Source: Symbiodinium natans
Lineage: Eukaryota; Sar; Dinophyceae; Suessiales; Symbiodiniaceae
Assembly: GCA_905221605.1 (NCBI GenBank)
Contig: CAJNDS010002781.1
Span: 118,501 to 182,500, forward strand
DNA: 64,000 nt
Direction: 5' to 3'
A program made the position numbers and the translations under genes. Numbering within the stretch: the first letter of the stretch is position 1; every line of letters starts with the position of its first letter. Shown here piece after piece: positions 1-11,159 of this stretch. Below the pieces are notes generated by a model. It was given only the letters and a program-made list of their open reading frames with translations, had not been told where the DNA came from and did no database searches.

Positions 1-185
1 CAAGGGGCAGTACGTCAGTGCATGAAAAATATGTGCGCGTATTCTGCACACTCGGCATGCAAAAGTGAGGACGGCGCCAGCCAGGACCTCTAACAGTCCA
101 ACAGAAATGAAATCCCGACTTCACCCTCGCCGGATGCCTGAGAGCTGTAAATGCTAAGGGTGTTAGCTGCTACAGGGTTCAGAGT

Positions 186-210
186 TTAGGGTTTAGGGCC
201 TAGGGTTTAG
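186..210 (+). repeat. Degenerate TTTAGGG interstitial telomere-like repeat
   Basis: About three TTTAGGG-type units with one substituted unit (GGCCTAGGG). Confidence 0.8.
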
Positions 211-359
211 TGAACCTATACTCCGAGAAACGAAGCAACACAAGTCACTGCGGATCTTCTTCGGGCATCCGAAGCGTAGCAGCTAAACCAAACCAAGGTA
301 GGCCAGGGTAGGCCAGGGTGTGTTGCCAGTAGGTCTGCTAGCTTCTCGCAAGATGTGGG

Positions 360-3300
360 GAGGGGGATACGCAGCCAAAGCACGTGCGCCAGGGCCGTGA
401 GGTGCAAGATCGTGAAGCGGGGCATCGCCCTCTTCACGGGCTCCTGTGCAGAGGTTGGAGTGTTTCTGGCTGGTCTGAATGCACCGGCGCGCCAGCAGAG
501 CAGACCGAACACGACTTGACGGCCCAACGTTTCACAGCGTGGGGGTGCACCATGGTGCTGCTTAGGGCATTTCCTGCAAAGCCACCACGAACGAATGCCT
601 CCAAAGCATCGAAGAGCTTTTGATCATTGATCCACAAGCGGGCATAGGCATTAGCCACCTCGGCAACTGTTGAAGTCAAAAGCGTGTGAGATCTTCGAGT
701 GTTTCGTGCAGGAGCAGATAAACACAGGCTGCCATGCAACAACTTCGAGGAGAAGGGCTTTGTTCTTTGGTTTGAGATTTGCTTGACTGTGCAAACCATG
801 GTCCAGAAGCTTTACGACGGAACTCCACAGTCTGCCTCCGTTCTTTGTATTGCAAAACTTTGTTCAATTACCACGTCTGACTACTTCGTGCTACTGCTTT
901 CTCTACTTACTCGTCGTAGTAGTAGTCACAGCATGGTTGTTGTCGTGGTGGTGGTGGTGGTGGTGGTGGTGGTGGTGGTCGTGGTGGTGGCGGTGGTCGT
1001 GGTGGTGGTGGTGGTGGTGGTCGTGGTCGTCGTACCCGTACCGTGCTGTGACTTTTGGCCACATTTTGGTTTCGTGCGGTGGGTGGGCGATTGGGGGCTT
1101 GGTGGTAAAACTTGAATTCATATGGGGACCATGGTGGTACTTGTGGCGCGTTTACCTGGTTTTTAAAGCATATCACACACAGTTCTGGAAGCTCATGCCT
1201 TTTTGAGACCATGCACACAACACTAGTGTCTACGGCCGGCTTTGTTGCCTCTTCTTGCCTCTTTCTACAACCTATGGCAACATGCTAAACGTTTCTGTAA
1301 CAAGACGCGCGGCCTGCCCAAGTCAAAATACTGTTATTTACGGCGTTTGTCGGCTCTTTGTGCATGAAACGCATAGGGCTCAAGAATGCCTGTTGAATCT
1401 GCCGAATCTGGAGCAAGTCATGCCGTGCCCCGCCAGTGCCTTTTTCACTGCATCGTGCTAAACGCACCATTTTTTGGCACGCTCCGAAAATGACATCAGC
1501 GCGATGCTCATTTTTCAGAGGATACGACATGCAAAGTGGAACAAAACTGCACTCGCGTCCTAGTAGTCTGCCATTACAACAACAACTACTCGCACTGCCA
1601 TTGCCGCTACCACACCAACCACGACCACGACGACTACTACCACCACCAAAACGATGTTGTACTTCTGTCCTGGTTTTAACTTGGCGACATCTTCTGGAGT
1701 TTTAGTTTTAAGTTTAGTTTCTAAGATATAAGTTCGACAAGTTCTATAGCAGCGAATAAGCCACTAGGTGGTTACATTTTTGTTGCTTCGTGCTTACTTA
1801 GGGGGGGGGGACGTGTGTTGAACTGAGCAGACATAGTGTGTACTTAGGAATCAGAGTGTTTGTGGCTTCTCTTTGTTTTTTTTTCCATGAATTCCTTTGA
1901 TTTACATATATCTCTCTATATATCTATATATATATATTTACATACATACATACATATATATATATATGCAGGCATGTATATATATATATATATACACATG
2001 TGTGTGTGTGTATCCTTTCTGGTCAATTTGCAGCATCTTCAGTCATAACGGACGATTTGATCAAGTGCCAGTATGCTGTCGAGAATATTCAGAGCTGGCA
2101 GACTTGATCTACAGTCTTGGAGCCGTCAGTATCCTAAGCCCTAAACCCTAAACCCTAAACCCCAAACCCTAAACCCTAAACCCTAAACCCTAAACCCTAA
2201 CCAACAATCCTTACTTGACGACTGTCAGCCTTTGCCTTGACGCAAATGGTCGCCACTGCGAAGTTGCGGTTGGGCTATGCTTGGAGGGTCATGGTACTCA
2301 TTAACCCAAGAAGAACTGTACTTCTTGGGGCTGATAGGCCCTAAACCCTAAACCCTAAACCCTAAACCCTAAACCCTAAACCCTAAACCGTGGGTTATAA
2401 GAACAGTTCTATGTCGGATCAACTGGGTACCCGAGGCCACCACCATGCTCAGGTCTACCTCAGTCCTCGGGTTCCAGCAACGTGAACCCTTCCCACCTAA
2501 AAGGCCCAAATAGGCCCGACAACTGCGAAACAGCTCTACGCTTTTCTGGGTGTGTCAGGGGTGGCTGTAAGGGAGTTAAGGAGTTGGGATTGAAGGTTTG
2601 AAAATGTTTGGAACATTTCGCAGTTCGCACTTTTCTGACCCACATTGCCACATGTTCTATGGTTCCCAGCATGGGGACTTGATGCGTTGAGCATTGAGGA
2701 ATGGAGGTTTTTTGTGGGCTCTTTCTGCGAAGTGGTTGGAGCAGCGGCACAGGCACGATAATCCATCTTGGGTGGCCTGCGCAGAAAATACTTGCTACGA
2801 GCTCCAGCAGAGTCTCAAATATTGGGGCCAGGGGAGCAAGAAGAGGCTAAGGGCGTGCAAGAGGGGCTGTGCCTTCGAACGGGGTGTTTTGGTTCTCGAA
2901 TGGGGTCGGTGGTTTCTTTTCGTGGATGAGCCGCGGCTGAGCTCGGAACGCCAAAGGGTTTAGGGTTCAGGGTTAGGGAAAACATGGAAACAAAACTTGA
3001 GATGGCCGCAGCATTGAGCATGTGAGAAAAGTACAGAATTGTGCCACGTTTCATGTCTGCAACTGCAGACCGCGCGTGAATCGACATGGTCTTCATGAGC
3101 TTCTCATCCTTAGTTCCATGTATCAGCATGTTAAAAACTTGATGGAAACTGTGGAAGTTCATTGCGGATCCAGGAACTTGTGATTTTCAGCCTCCGACAC
3201 GCGAGCCATCCTCCTATGTCAGAACTGGGGTCAGTCCGTCTATAGGGATCATGCTCGAAACCATACAATGTTGCCACTGCACTTTCGCGACATGGCACGA

Positions 3301-4432
3301 CGCAATTGGGGCATTCACATAGTTTAAAGGTGTGGTGCCGCCCTGCGATGATAAGTTCGACTGTACCTTGGCGTTAAGACACTCTGTGCTTCGATAATCC
3401 AACACGATACATAGTATACATGGTATTCAACCGATTTAACCTATACTGGCGGGTTTCCGAAAATTAGGATGCCTGAAGTATTTGGTGGGGGGCGGGGGCC
3501 ATTTTAGGCCGATACTACAATTGAGATATACAAGGGGCGTGCTGACCTTTGTTTGTACGTGTTAGAGCGAGACCTTGTGTCTCTCCGGCTGAACTTCGCG
3601 ATGTAAAGCCAGGCAGCTCGAATGCGAAGCTTCGACATTCCATTGACCACCATGGACTCAGCAACATGCACAGAATTGGAAGTACCCTGGAAAGGAGGCA
3701 TGAGAGGGATGTTGCTTTTAGAAAAGCATCCCAACATGTCTTGTAGCAGGGAGGGATCGTGAATTCGTTCGGACCAGGACAGACAGCGCATGTAGCTGCG
3801 AAACATACTGCCTGTAGGTGCGAAGCCCTTGAAAGGATTCCAGGGCTACTTGCCCTGACGCTCAACCTCCTAGTGGAAAAGATCCCAGGAACCTTGTTGA
3901 GCGAAGTCGCAATGGTGCGTGGAGGCAGATATTCCCCGCCTCTGGCGGCCATTTGCATGACCTGGAAAAGGCCACCTTTGGGGCTTGGAGATTCTCGGAT
4001 CTGGATAAGTGTTTCCATTGGAGAGTCGGGGAGTCCCTCAGCCTTGAGCCAGCCCAACAAACATAAACTGCACAAATCGTTGAAGCTCAAGATTCCAGAA
4101 AAGGGGGTGTCAACACAAAATTATGGGGGCTGCGGATGTAAAGTGCGGAGGGTAAGGTGGTCGCCGTGCACGTGCATGGCCGCTCGTAAATATCACAAGA
4201 TATGGAAACGTGGACCCCCCCTTTGGATGACCCTGTGCACTCGAACGACTCATAACGACCCTCTAGGACTTGCAGCTTGTAAACAGCAGCGAAGAAGTCA
4301 TACTGAGCCATACTGCAACTTCCGAGGAGCCTCCGCAGCGAGGAATTGGAGCGTGGCCTCGTGCTTCAAGGCCCCGCGCGCATAGGCGTTGACCATCAGC
4401 GACAGGCAGACCATGTCCGATGAAATGAGGAT
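360..4432 (-). CDS. Helical-repeat (OPR/HPR-type) RNA-binding protein, multi-exon, partial
   Basis: I see a series of short minus-strand frames sharing a helix-turn-helix repeat feel. 4432-4331 reads SLMVNAYARGALKHEATLQF; about 4090-3998 reads SFNDLCSLCLLGWLKAEGLP; about 3685-3590 reads ESMVVNGMSKLRIRAAWLYI; about 3160-3010 reads FHQVFNMLIHGTKDEKLM and FSHMLNAA; about 690-600 reads VAEVANAYARLWINDQKLF; about 430-370 reads FTILHLTALAHVL. The recurrent pattern (L)ANAYA(K/R)L..(D/E)..LF resembles octotricopeptide/heptatricopeptide repeats of RAP-type organellar RNA-binding proteins, which are greatly expanded in alveolates. The first exon ends at a possible GC donor. The intervening DNA holds telomere-like arrays (2133-2201, 2339-2389) and a GTG microsatellite, which would be intronic. 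Neither the start nor a terminal RAP domain was found, and exon borders are approximate. The pieces might belong to two adjacent genes. Confidence 0.5.
939..1030 (+). repeat. GTG/GTC trinucleotide microsatellite
   Basis: Runs of GTGGTG broken by GTC and GCG triplets. They produce artefactual poly-Val, poly-Trp and poly-His frames. Probably intronic to the helical-repeat gene on the other strand. Confidence 0.9.
1905..2010 (+). repeat. TA/TACA/TG-rich microsatellite
   Basis: Alternating TA and CATA units followed by (TG)n. Artefactual Tyr/Ile frames arise from it. Confidence 0.9.
2133..2201 (-). repeat. (CCCTAAA)n interstitial telomere-like array
   Basis: About nine CCCTAAA units on the plus strand with one CCCCAAA variant. 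It lies within the span of the helical-repeat gene, so it is probably intronic. Confidence 0.95.
2339..2389 (-). repeat. (CCCTAAA)7 interstitial telomere-like array
   Basis: Seven uninterrupted CCCTAAA units, 137 bp after the previous array and in the same orientation. Confidence 0.95.
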
Positions 4433-4433
4433 C

Positions 4434-5573
4434 TGGACATTTGGGCTCTAGGCTTGGGAGGTTCAGGCCACGTTGGCCTCGAGGTAGTGTCATTTTGTTG
4501 GCTGGCAGGTGCCTAGTGTCTTGTTGCTGCGGTTGGATTTTTCAGGGGTTCAGGGTGTTTGCTTAGGTGTAGGGCAAGCCGTCATAACCCCCCCCCCCCC
4601 CCGGGCCCCCCCAACCCGCACCTCACCCACCAGGCATCCATGCTTTCACCCCCTCTCAGTCTTCAAAAGCCGAACCGGGTCAGAAGTCTGGTTTCGGCAA
4701 TCCTGGGCTTTCTTGCGCTCCCCCGAAGTGCTCTGAGGCCTGCCTCAGGAACTCGGTCCGAAACCGTCTGCCAGAAGGAGTGGTCCAGGACCTGCAGGAA
4801 GGCCAGGTGGTTCAGGACCATCGCCACCTGCGGTACAGGTTGGGCAGCTGATCTTCGGATCCAAGCTGAAAATCCGACAGGTCTGCGTGCTGTGACTCGT
4901 AAAGGACTCCATGGCTCGTCATGGGATTCGGCAGAAGAGGGTTGTGACTTTTTGTGCTTCCGGACCTAGAAAACTCTGGGTGTTGCTTTGTCCCCTGGCC
5001 TCCCGCGGCCGTAGAAGGTGCAGCTTCCTGGTTCGGAGCTCGTGTATTCACATTCTGATATGAGACAAAGATTATACACCGTTATTCTAATATACTGCGT
5101 TAGGCTATTAGCGAATTCTTCTGTAACATGTTATGATGCTCCTAAACTAACATACTAACACATTCACAATATATGAAGTCTACGCCATGTATACTCCTAC
5201 ACTAACATACTAACACATTCACGTTTATGAAGTCTACGCCATGTCCGAACTCCCAATGCAACTGGTTTCCAATTGCAGGTGCAAGGGGGGCCGCACTCTC
5301 AAGAAGACTAATTCCTTTGGAGTTTGCTGTTGATGTCACACAAGAGAATCACATAACTCAAAGTCTTAACTGAGCAGCCCGTCATGGCAATACCGTGCAT
5401 GCGTCATGTCTGCACCCTCTGGGACATTCTTCGCTATCTTCACTGGCGTACCCTCCAACCCTAAAGCCTAACCCTAAACCCTAAACCCTTTTGGCCGGAC
5501 CGGAACCCCACCCCAATGCCGACCCCGAGACAGAGTGACACTTCGCGGCAGCCTCAACGCTATCCCGAATAAG
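4434..5573. other. No convincing gene; C-run and 54-bp tandem duplication
   Basis: Holds a C15-type run near 4588-4602, a two-copy tandem repeat (5137-5244, listed separately) and a short degenerate telomere-like patch at 5457-5489. No exon-like frame stands out. Confidence 0.5.
5137..5244 (+). repeat. Two-copy tandem duplication, period about 54 bp
   Basis: Copy 1 begins near 5137 (TGCTCCTAAACTAACATAC) and copy 2 near 5191 (TACTCCTACACTAACATAC). Both continue through ACTAACACATTCAC and end with TGAAGTCTACGCCATGT. A few substitutions and a small indel separate them. Confidence 0.85.
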
Positions 5574-5722
5574 GCCTAAACCCTATATCACCTCTAAACC
5601 CTAAACCCTAAACCCTAAACCCTAAACCCTAAACCCAAAACCCAAAACCCTGGACCCTAAACCCTAAACCCTAAACCCTAAACCCTAAACCCTAAACCCT
5701 AAACCCTAAACCCTAAACCCTA
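5574..5722 (-). repeat. Long (CCCTAAA)n array with variant units
   Basis: About 150 bp of CCCTAAA with CCCAAAA and CCCTGG variants in the middle. Followed 296 bp later by an array of the opposite orientation. Confidence 0.95.
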
Positions 5723-5835
5723 GCAGCCCCCAGAACGGTGGAAGCCATCCCAGGGCTTTCTGAGCAGGTCCCCTTGAGAACAAGTGTATTTCCCAGCTAG
5801 ACACCCTGGTTCTTCGTAGGAATGGGGGGAATGAG

Positions 5836-5876
5836 GTACCCTGTATACATATTCCCTTAACGGGCATATACAGGGG
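5836..5876 (+). repeat. Stem-loop CCCTGTATA...TATACAGGG
   Basis: A perfect 9-bp stem (CCCTGTATA / TATACAGGG) encloses an inner partial stem (TTCCC / GGGC). It is followed by GGGG-rich DNA. It may be the core of a short inverted-repeat element. Confidence 0.6.
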
Positions 5877-6018
5877 GGATAAAGGGTCCCAGTCAAACCA
5901 CCCAGCTAGAGTTATGAGTTATAGCCCTAACAAAGCTGGGAAAGCGCAAGCGTCTGGAGGATCCACGGGTTCAGTTCTCGGAGCTTAGCCTGGCACGTGG
6001 CTTCAAGTTGGTGAATGG

Positions 6019-6311
6019 GTAGGGTTTAGGGTTTGGGGTTTGGGGTTTGGGGTTTTGGGTTTGGGGTTTGGGGTTTGGGGTTTAGGGTTTATAGGGTTTA
6101 GGGTTTACGGTTTAGGGTTTCGGTTTTAGGGTTTAGGGTTCAGGGTTTAGGGTTTAGTTTTTTCTTTTTTTGCCACCCGCTCAGCTGACCTTGTAGGGTT
6201 TAGGGTTTCTGCAGCACCATCTCCGAAGAGCGAACATCGGGTTTAGGGTTTAGGGTTTAGGTTTTTTTAGGGTTTAGGGTTTAGGACTTAGGGCTTAGGG
6301 TTTAGGGTTTC
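6019..6311 (+). repeat. TTTAGGG array dominated by TTTGGGG variant
   Basis: 6019-6158 holds TTTAGGG units with about seven consecutive TTTGGGG variants. 6195-6210 and 6239-6311 hold further TTTAGGG units separated by about 30 bp of unique DNA. Confidence 0.92.
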
Positions 6312-7383
6312 ATCGCTCACACTCAAGCCAGGCGGGGCACACACTGTCTCATGGTTCTTGTGAGGGCCTACTCAGCACATCGGGCCAAATTAGGCAGGGG
6401 TGAAGCGTGACACTTTGCAGGAATACCTACAGTACAGACTTCAGGACGCGCCCTTCTCTCAATACATCTTCTCGTCAAACTACCTTCGTGCTTCCATGCC
6501 TCTTTGTGGGCAGGGGAGGCATTACGATTTAGGGTTTAGGGTTTGGGGTGGTTGGTTAGAAAGCTGGTCCTCAGCCACACGCGGACTCTTCTCATCTCAC
6601 CACAAGGCTGCACCCAGCAATTGAACCAAACCAGGACTGCTGCACCGAGTTGATTAGGTGTCAGAGCCTGGTTCTGGGAGGCTCCTGGTCCTTATTTAAT
6701 TATTAACCAATTATGACTGTGCTCATAACCCACTTGTTAGCCCCTTTAGTGGGTTAAAAAGTACCATGCTCCAAGTACGGTCTCTAGTTGCATCTCTTCC
6801 CCTTTGGGTTTCGAAACCCTAAACCCTAAACCTAAAACCCCTAAACCCTCAGTGGGCGGTTTGAGGCAAGAGGCATGGTCGCCGGCCACATAAGCGCGAT
6901 GGAAGATGGTCGTCAATGGCAGGACCTGCGGTGGCTACGCTGCTTCAACATGGCATCATTGAAACACTCTAGGCCTGGTACCAGGATGGGCTAGTAGTAC
7001 ACCCTATAATCCCTTAAAAGGCCCTTTATAGAGTTCATTGTGGGGATGATTTAAGGCCTAGCAGCCCATCCTGGTATGCCGAGGAGGTTCTGTGACAGTT
7101 CTGTGCAGAGTCTGATTCGTCAGCTAATCGGCGAGTCGTCAGAGTTCAAGTCCCTTCCCACTGATGCATTGCGGTTCTCTCAACAAATTGCTCCGGACTT
7201 AGGCTTCTTCTGCTTGCCACTTGCCTAGCCTTCGAGGCACAGCGCCTCATTGCTGATCGGCCGGTGTACTTGCAGTGCAGAGAAGTACTGTTCTTGTGGG
7301 GGAAGAGTGGGTTCGTTGCAGGATCAGGATCACTGCACGAGCTGGACACCGGTCGCGGGATGGAGGCCAAGGACGCCGGGAAC
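6312..7383. other. No gene recognised; small repeats only
   Basis: Holds short telomere-like patches at 6528-6548 and 6816-6849, a hairpin around 6742-6778 (TAACCCAC / GTGGGTTA) and the inverted-repeat element at 6971-7086. A minus-strand frame at 7370-7146 (SKARQVASRRSLSPEQFVER) is weakly protein-like. Confidence 0.4.
6971..7086. mobile_element. MITE-like element with about 20-bp inverted termini
   Basis: The left end reads GGTACCAGGATGGGCTAG (from 6977). The right end, reverse-complemented, reads GGCATACCAGGATGGGCTGC (from 7080). The interior is about 60 bp with a further inverted CCCTTAAAAGGGCC-like core. Size and structure fit a miniature inverted-repeat element or a folded element remnant. 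No coding capacity. Confidence 0.6.
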
Positions 7384-7384
7384 T

Positions 7385-7410
7385 AGGGTTTAGGGTTTAG
7401 GGTTTAGGGT
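7385..7410 (+). repeat. (TTTAGGG)n short array
   Basis: About 3.5 perfect units. Confidence 0.9.
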
Positions 7411-8825
7411 CCTAGGGTTCCAAGGTTCAAAAAGGGCACGGGGGTGCGCCTGTTGGGAGCTGAATGCCTCGCTCGCACATCTCCGAGCCAACAGGCGACA
7501 TGCCATGTCAGGAGCCGAAGGATCAGATTGGGGTGGGAGTCGTCGAAACAAAGCTGCTCATAGAGCGCAACAAAATGTGGCTGCAAATTTTTGGGGGGCT
7601 ACATACACGGTGACTCCCTGACAAGCAAATGTTGATGCTTTGCTTGCTTACAGTGATCTCATGCCGGTGCCGCGGTACCAGAAGTGCTTGAGTGTGAACA
7701 GGTCCGGTTGTTGCGCATTCAGGCACTTGGAAGCTTCAACATCATTGCAGAATGCTCTGGCTGTGTGCTGTGTTCCAGCAGCTACTATTGCACGAACAAG
7801 CAAATGCCATGAAACACGACACCATCCTATGCCAGTCTGTTGTCAATGGCACAAAAGTGTACAAGTAGCTGCTGCGCTGGGGGCACTCCGATGCATGCGA
7901 AGGAGCCAGCCAGGAGCAGTTGCGCCTGCTCGCTCAGCACAATTTCCACAACTTCGACATGCGGCAGACTCTCGTTATTCAGTCGCAATCCCTTAGGTGT
8001 TTGGTTCACGGGGCTTACGTCTTTCCTGCTCTGGCACAAGCCAAGTTGTTCCAACCGCTCTTGCACAAAAAAAGCAACTCATCAGCATTCACCAACCCTC
8101 CCTCGAGTCCTGGTTATTCCCCAGATCACCAACCCCATGCACCCAGTTGCTGTGCCCGAGTTTAAAGGCAAGCGTTTGACTCAACCACGTTTGTGTTGAA
8201 ACATTCTGCCGTTGCCGAGAGTCTACGCGTCAGACTGTGGCAGCTCGCTGTCCTCTTCTAACCAAGACTGTCATGTAGTGCGGAAGGTCCTGGTATAACT
8301 TATGCCAAGGACTCCGACACAAGACACAGCGCTTCTTCCCCAAGCCTTGCACTTGAAACCTGCAGATACATACTTAAGGGTTTAGGGTTTAGGGCTTACT
8401 TTAGAAAAATATGTCGCGACTTTTCATCTCCCGGCTCGACACCATGGCAGTGCCGCTTGGCAGGTGGCTCAGGAGGTGCCGGCCAATCCAAGACCAAGGC
8501 AACACTCTCCTGAAGGTTCGGAAGGGCTTAGGATGTTGGAATCCAGGGTCGCACCTGTCATTGCCTGTCATTTCGACTCTCTCCCTCTCTCTCTCGCTTC
8601 TTCTCCTCTTTCCGCGTATGAGGTGTTAGGGCACACCTTGCCTGTGAATCCCACACTCTGGTTCCTCTTCAAGCTGGTTTTAGCTGGTTTTATCGTAAGT
8701 CTTCTGGCTAGGTGGTGAACAAGTTTTAGAAACCTGGTCTCATCGTAAACGCCATCACTTCCGGGAGACAGATGCTAATAAGTCAACCGTACTCTCGTGA
8801 CTTCTGCTGTTCTTTTCACAGGGTT
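7411..8825. other. Weak coding signal only
   Basis: Contains a minus-strand frame at 7586-7404 (LQPHFVALYEQLCFDDSHPN) and frames on both strands over 7640-8200, none decisive, plus a TTTAGGG patch at 8379-8394. The CTCT-rich stretch at 8578-8612 gives leucine/serine artefact frames. Confidence 0.35.
7895..7999 (+). CDS. Short exon-like frame on plus strand, unrecognised
   Basis: Plus-strand frame reading EGASQEQLRLLAQHNFHNFD then MRQTLVIQSQSLR. It is glutamine-rich and helix-like. It is one of the few credible plus-strand frames, but the minus strand of the same stretch (8066-7827) also reads plausibly. Low confidence. Confidence 0.15.
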
Positions 8826-8980
8826 CCCTAAACCCTAAACCCTAAACCCTAAACCTAAATCCTGGGTAAGTGTCAGCACCTCCAGCACAAGGAAAAAGAC
8901 CACTGTTAACCTCTGTCTCGAGGAGTTAATCTGTGAAGAGAGCACCTTGTTTAGGGTTTCGGGTTTATAGGGTCTAGGGT
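8826..8980. repeat. Telomere-like pair: CCCTAAA array, 86-bp spacer, degenerate TTTAGGG array
   Basis: 8826-8863 is about five CCCTAAA units; 8950-8980 is degenerate TTTAGGG. The arrays face outward like two chromosome ends. Confidence 0.8.
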
Positions 8981-9289
8981 CACGACAATGTTTGGTGCTT
9001 TCTTTCTGGATGCAGATGGCTTCTGCGTGTGACACTGCGCGACAAAGTCTCGGAGCACACTCACAAACTTCCTAACTGTCAGTCTCCTCTGCCGGATTCT
9101 CGCTTTGCCGGCGGAGGTGGGGCCCCACCATGTCCAGAAAGCGCCCAAGCGCGGAGTCTTCGGGCTCCAGGCCTGGTTTGGACTCGGGCTCCTTGCTGTG
9201 TCCTTTTTTTCAGGGCTTGCTTATCAAACAGTTGCCCATGGCTCGCGAAAGCTGGTGCTGGGAACGCTGCAGGAACTCCTGACCAGCCC

Positions 9290-9347
9290 TCCCACCCCCC
9301 CCCCCCCGCCCAGCCCCACACCCACCCCCACACCCCCCCCCCCCCAA
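9290..9347 (+). repeat. C-rich low-complexity tract
   Basis: Runs of C9-C10 broken by G and A, then A7. Gives poly-Pro artefact frames. Confidence 0.9.
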
Positions 9348-9484
9348 AAAAACGGAAGAGGGTGCCGAGAATGCCCACCCTGACAGCAGGCCTGGAGTGC
9401 CTGCAGAGAGCCCTGCCCAGTAAACTCCCCGAAAGACTGCCCTTGGAGAGTGCCCAGCCCCAGAATCTGCAGAGTCCTGCGACC

Positions 9485-9670
9485 TTAAACCCTAGACTAG
9501 AGCCTACCCTAAACCCTGTACGATGGCTCCAAAATCGGTTAGCTACAGGATGGTCAAAGTGTAAAGATGTGCTGGTTTGCTAACCGTCAGGCTTCTGGCC
9601 CCTGGGCCGTACCTCAAGCCCTGCGCTCTTCCTTGCATGCTGTTTAGGGTTTAGGGTTTAGGGTTTAGGG
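9485..9670. repeat. Telomere-like pair: degenerate CCCTAAA, about 125-bp spacer, (TTTAGGG)4
   Basis: 9485-9517 is a degenerate CCCTAAA patch and 9643-9670 four perfect TTTAGGG units. Confidence 0.75.
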
Positions 9671-10630
9671 CTTTGAGATTCCAGCCTTGCAGCTCTGCAA
9701 ACCCAACACCATCCAATGACCCAGAGCAGGCTGAACACGAGACCACGATGAGAAGACGCCCCCCCATGAACCCAAACTGTACCGAGCGGCACGGCTGCCC
9801 ATCTGGGCCTACTCACATGGCTCCCACATGCCCTTCTGTCTCTTGTTGATTGAGGAGGGGGGATTTAGGGGGTTTGGGGTTTAGGTTTTGGGTGACCCAT
9901 AGTTCCGGCTTCAGGTCTTCGAAGCGCGTTGGCTTCCGGAGTGGGCAAACCAAAGAGGTAAGGAACCCCAAAAGCTAGGGAACAAAACATGCACCGTGAA
10001 GTTTATAGGGTTTAAGGCTTAAGGCTTGGATTCGGAGGGCACAGAGTTTTGGGTTGAGGGGGTCCTTAGCAAATTATTGTTTTGGATCCTTACCAATGCT
10101 CGATCCTGATCAATATTTGCTAAAACCCAAAGCAGGGCAAATCGCACGGAGTGACACGAACCCTAAGCAATACAAGGACGAATGTTACATGACGTGTTCA
10201 CAACACACAGCTCAAGGACTCATGGTAGAGGTTCAATGATGGTCCTAGACAGACTGCTGACACTCGACATCATGCGACTCACACAATGGGTCACTGAGCG
10301 AGGCAGGGTTCACGTTCACACAGGCATATGTCGACGGCTTCACGACATGCTGAAGAAATATGTTCCATGCCTGCTGCGTAGCCACCCCAATCGAGTGCCC
10401 CAAAGTCCCGCTTTGTGGAGTCCGGGCATTTTGAATTTGTGCAGGGCCTTGCTTCCATGGGTGCTTCCGCGCGGTTCTTTCGTGAGGTTTCGGGAACTTC
10501 CATCCACACATAAGATTTTGAGTAAGGTATAAGCCCGAAAACGCGTCAGCAGTTCAAAGCAGGACCAACGAACCATTGCTTTGAGCTTGCAAGGGGCGGA
10601 CGAGGTGACTTGCAAGAGCCACCACCACAG
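9671..10630. other. No confident gene; weak frames on both strands
   Basis: Holds a degenerate TTTAGGG patch at 9864-9891. Frames at 10054-10239 (plus, KAGQIARSDTNPKQYKDE) and 10511-10245 (minus, GHSIGVATQQAWNIFLQHVV) look partly protein-like, but they conflict and cannot be resolved. Confidence 0.3.
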
Positions 10631-10883
10631 CCTAAACCCTAAACCCTAAACCCTAAACCCTAAACCCTAAACCCTAAACCCTAAACCCTAAACCCTAAAC
10701 CCTAAACCCTAAATGCCCCGAAGGCCTGGAAGGCCACAGAACTCATGATGTGGGGAGAGTGCGACAACCCTGCCTCGAAAAACAGCCCGACGCTTTTGGT
10801 GTCCCACGATGGCCTCAGGGTTTAGGGTTTAGGTTTAGGGTTTAGGGTTTAGGGTTTAGGGTTTAGGGTTTTAGGGTTTAGGG
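10631..10883. repeat. Telomere-capped cassette: (CCCTAAA)12, 103-bp spacer, (TTTAGGG)9
   Basis: 10631-10713 is a near-perfect CCCTAAA array and 10817-10883 a near-perfect TTTAGGG array. Together they form an inverted repeat around a unique 103-bp spacer. Confidence 0.92.
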
Positions 10884-11159
10884 AGGTGTTGAGGGTTTGA
10901 AAGGGTCTTGGGGCCCTTGTGCCTCTTAACAGGCTGTCTTCACGACAGTCTGGAAATTCGGGATGTCGTGCTTTACAGAAAACATTGTATGAGGTTGTTG
11001 TCGCTACCCTGAAACAGACCACAGGTGAGCTTTTTGGAGCTTCACTTTGGTTTTCAGTTGTACTTTGGGCTCGCTTGGGGCTCACGTCATCCTCCACCCT
11101 TACGAACTTCAAAGCCCCTGCTTTGTTTCCAGAGCGCTTTACACTCTCACAGCCTACCC

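Noticed and set aside
699-1206. Frames with poly-Val, poly-Trp or poly-His/Pro
   Set aside because: Artefacts of the GTG microsatellite at 939-1030.
5574-5722. A true chromosome end
   Set aside because: Arrays are short, in both orientations, variant-rich and flanked by unique DNA on both sides, so they are interstitial.
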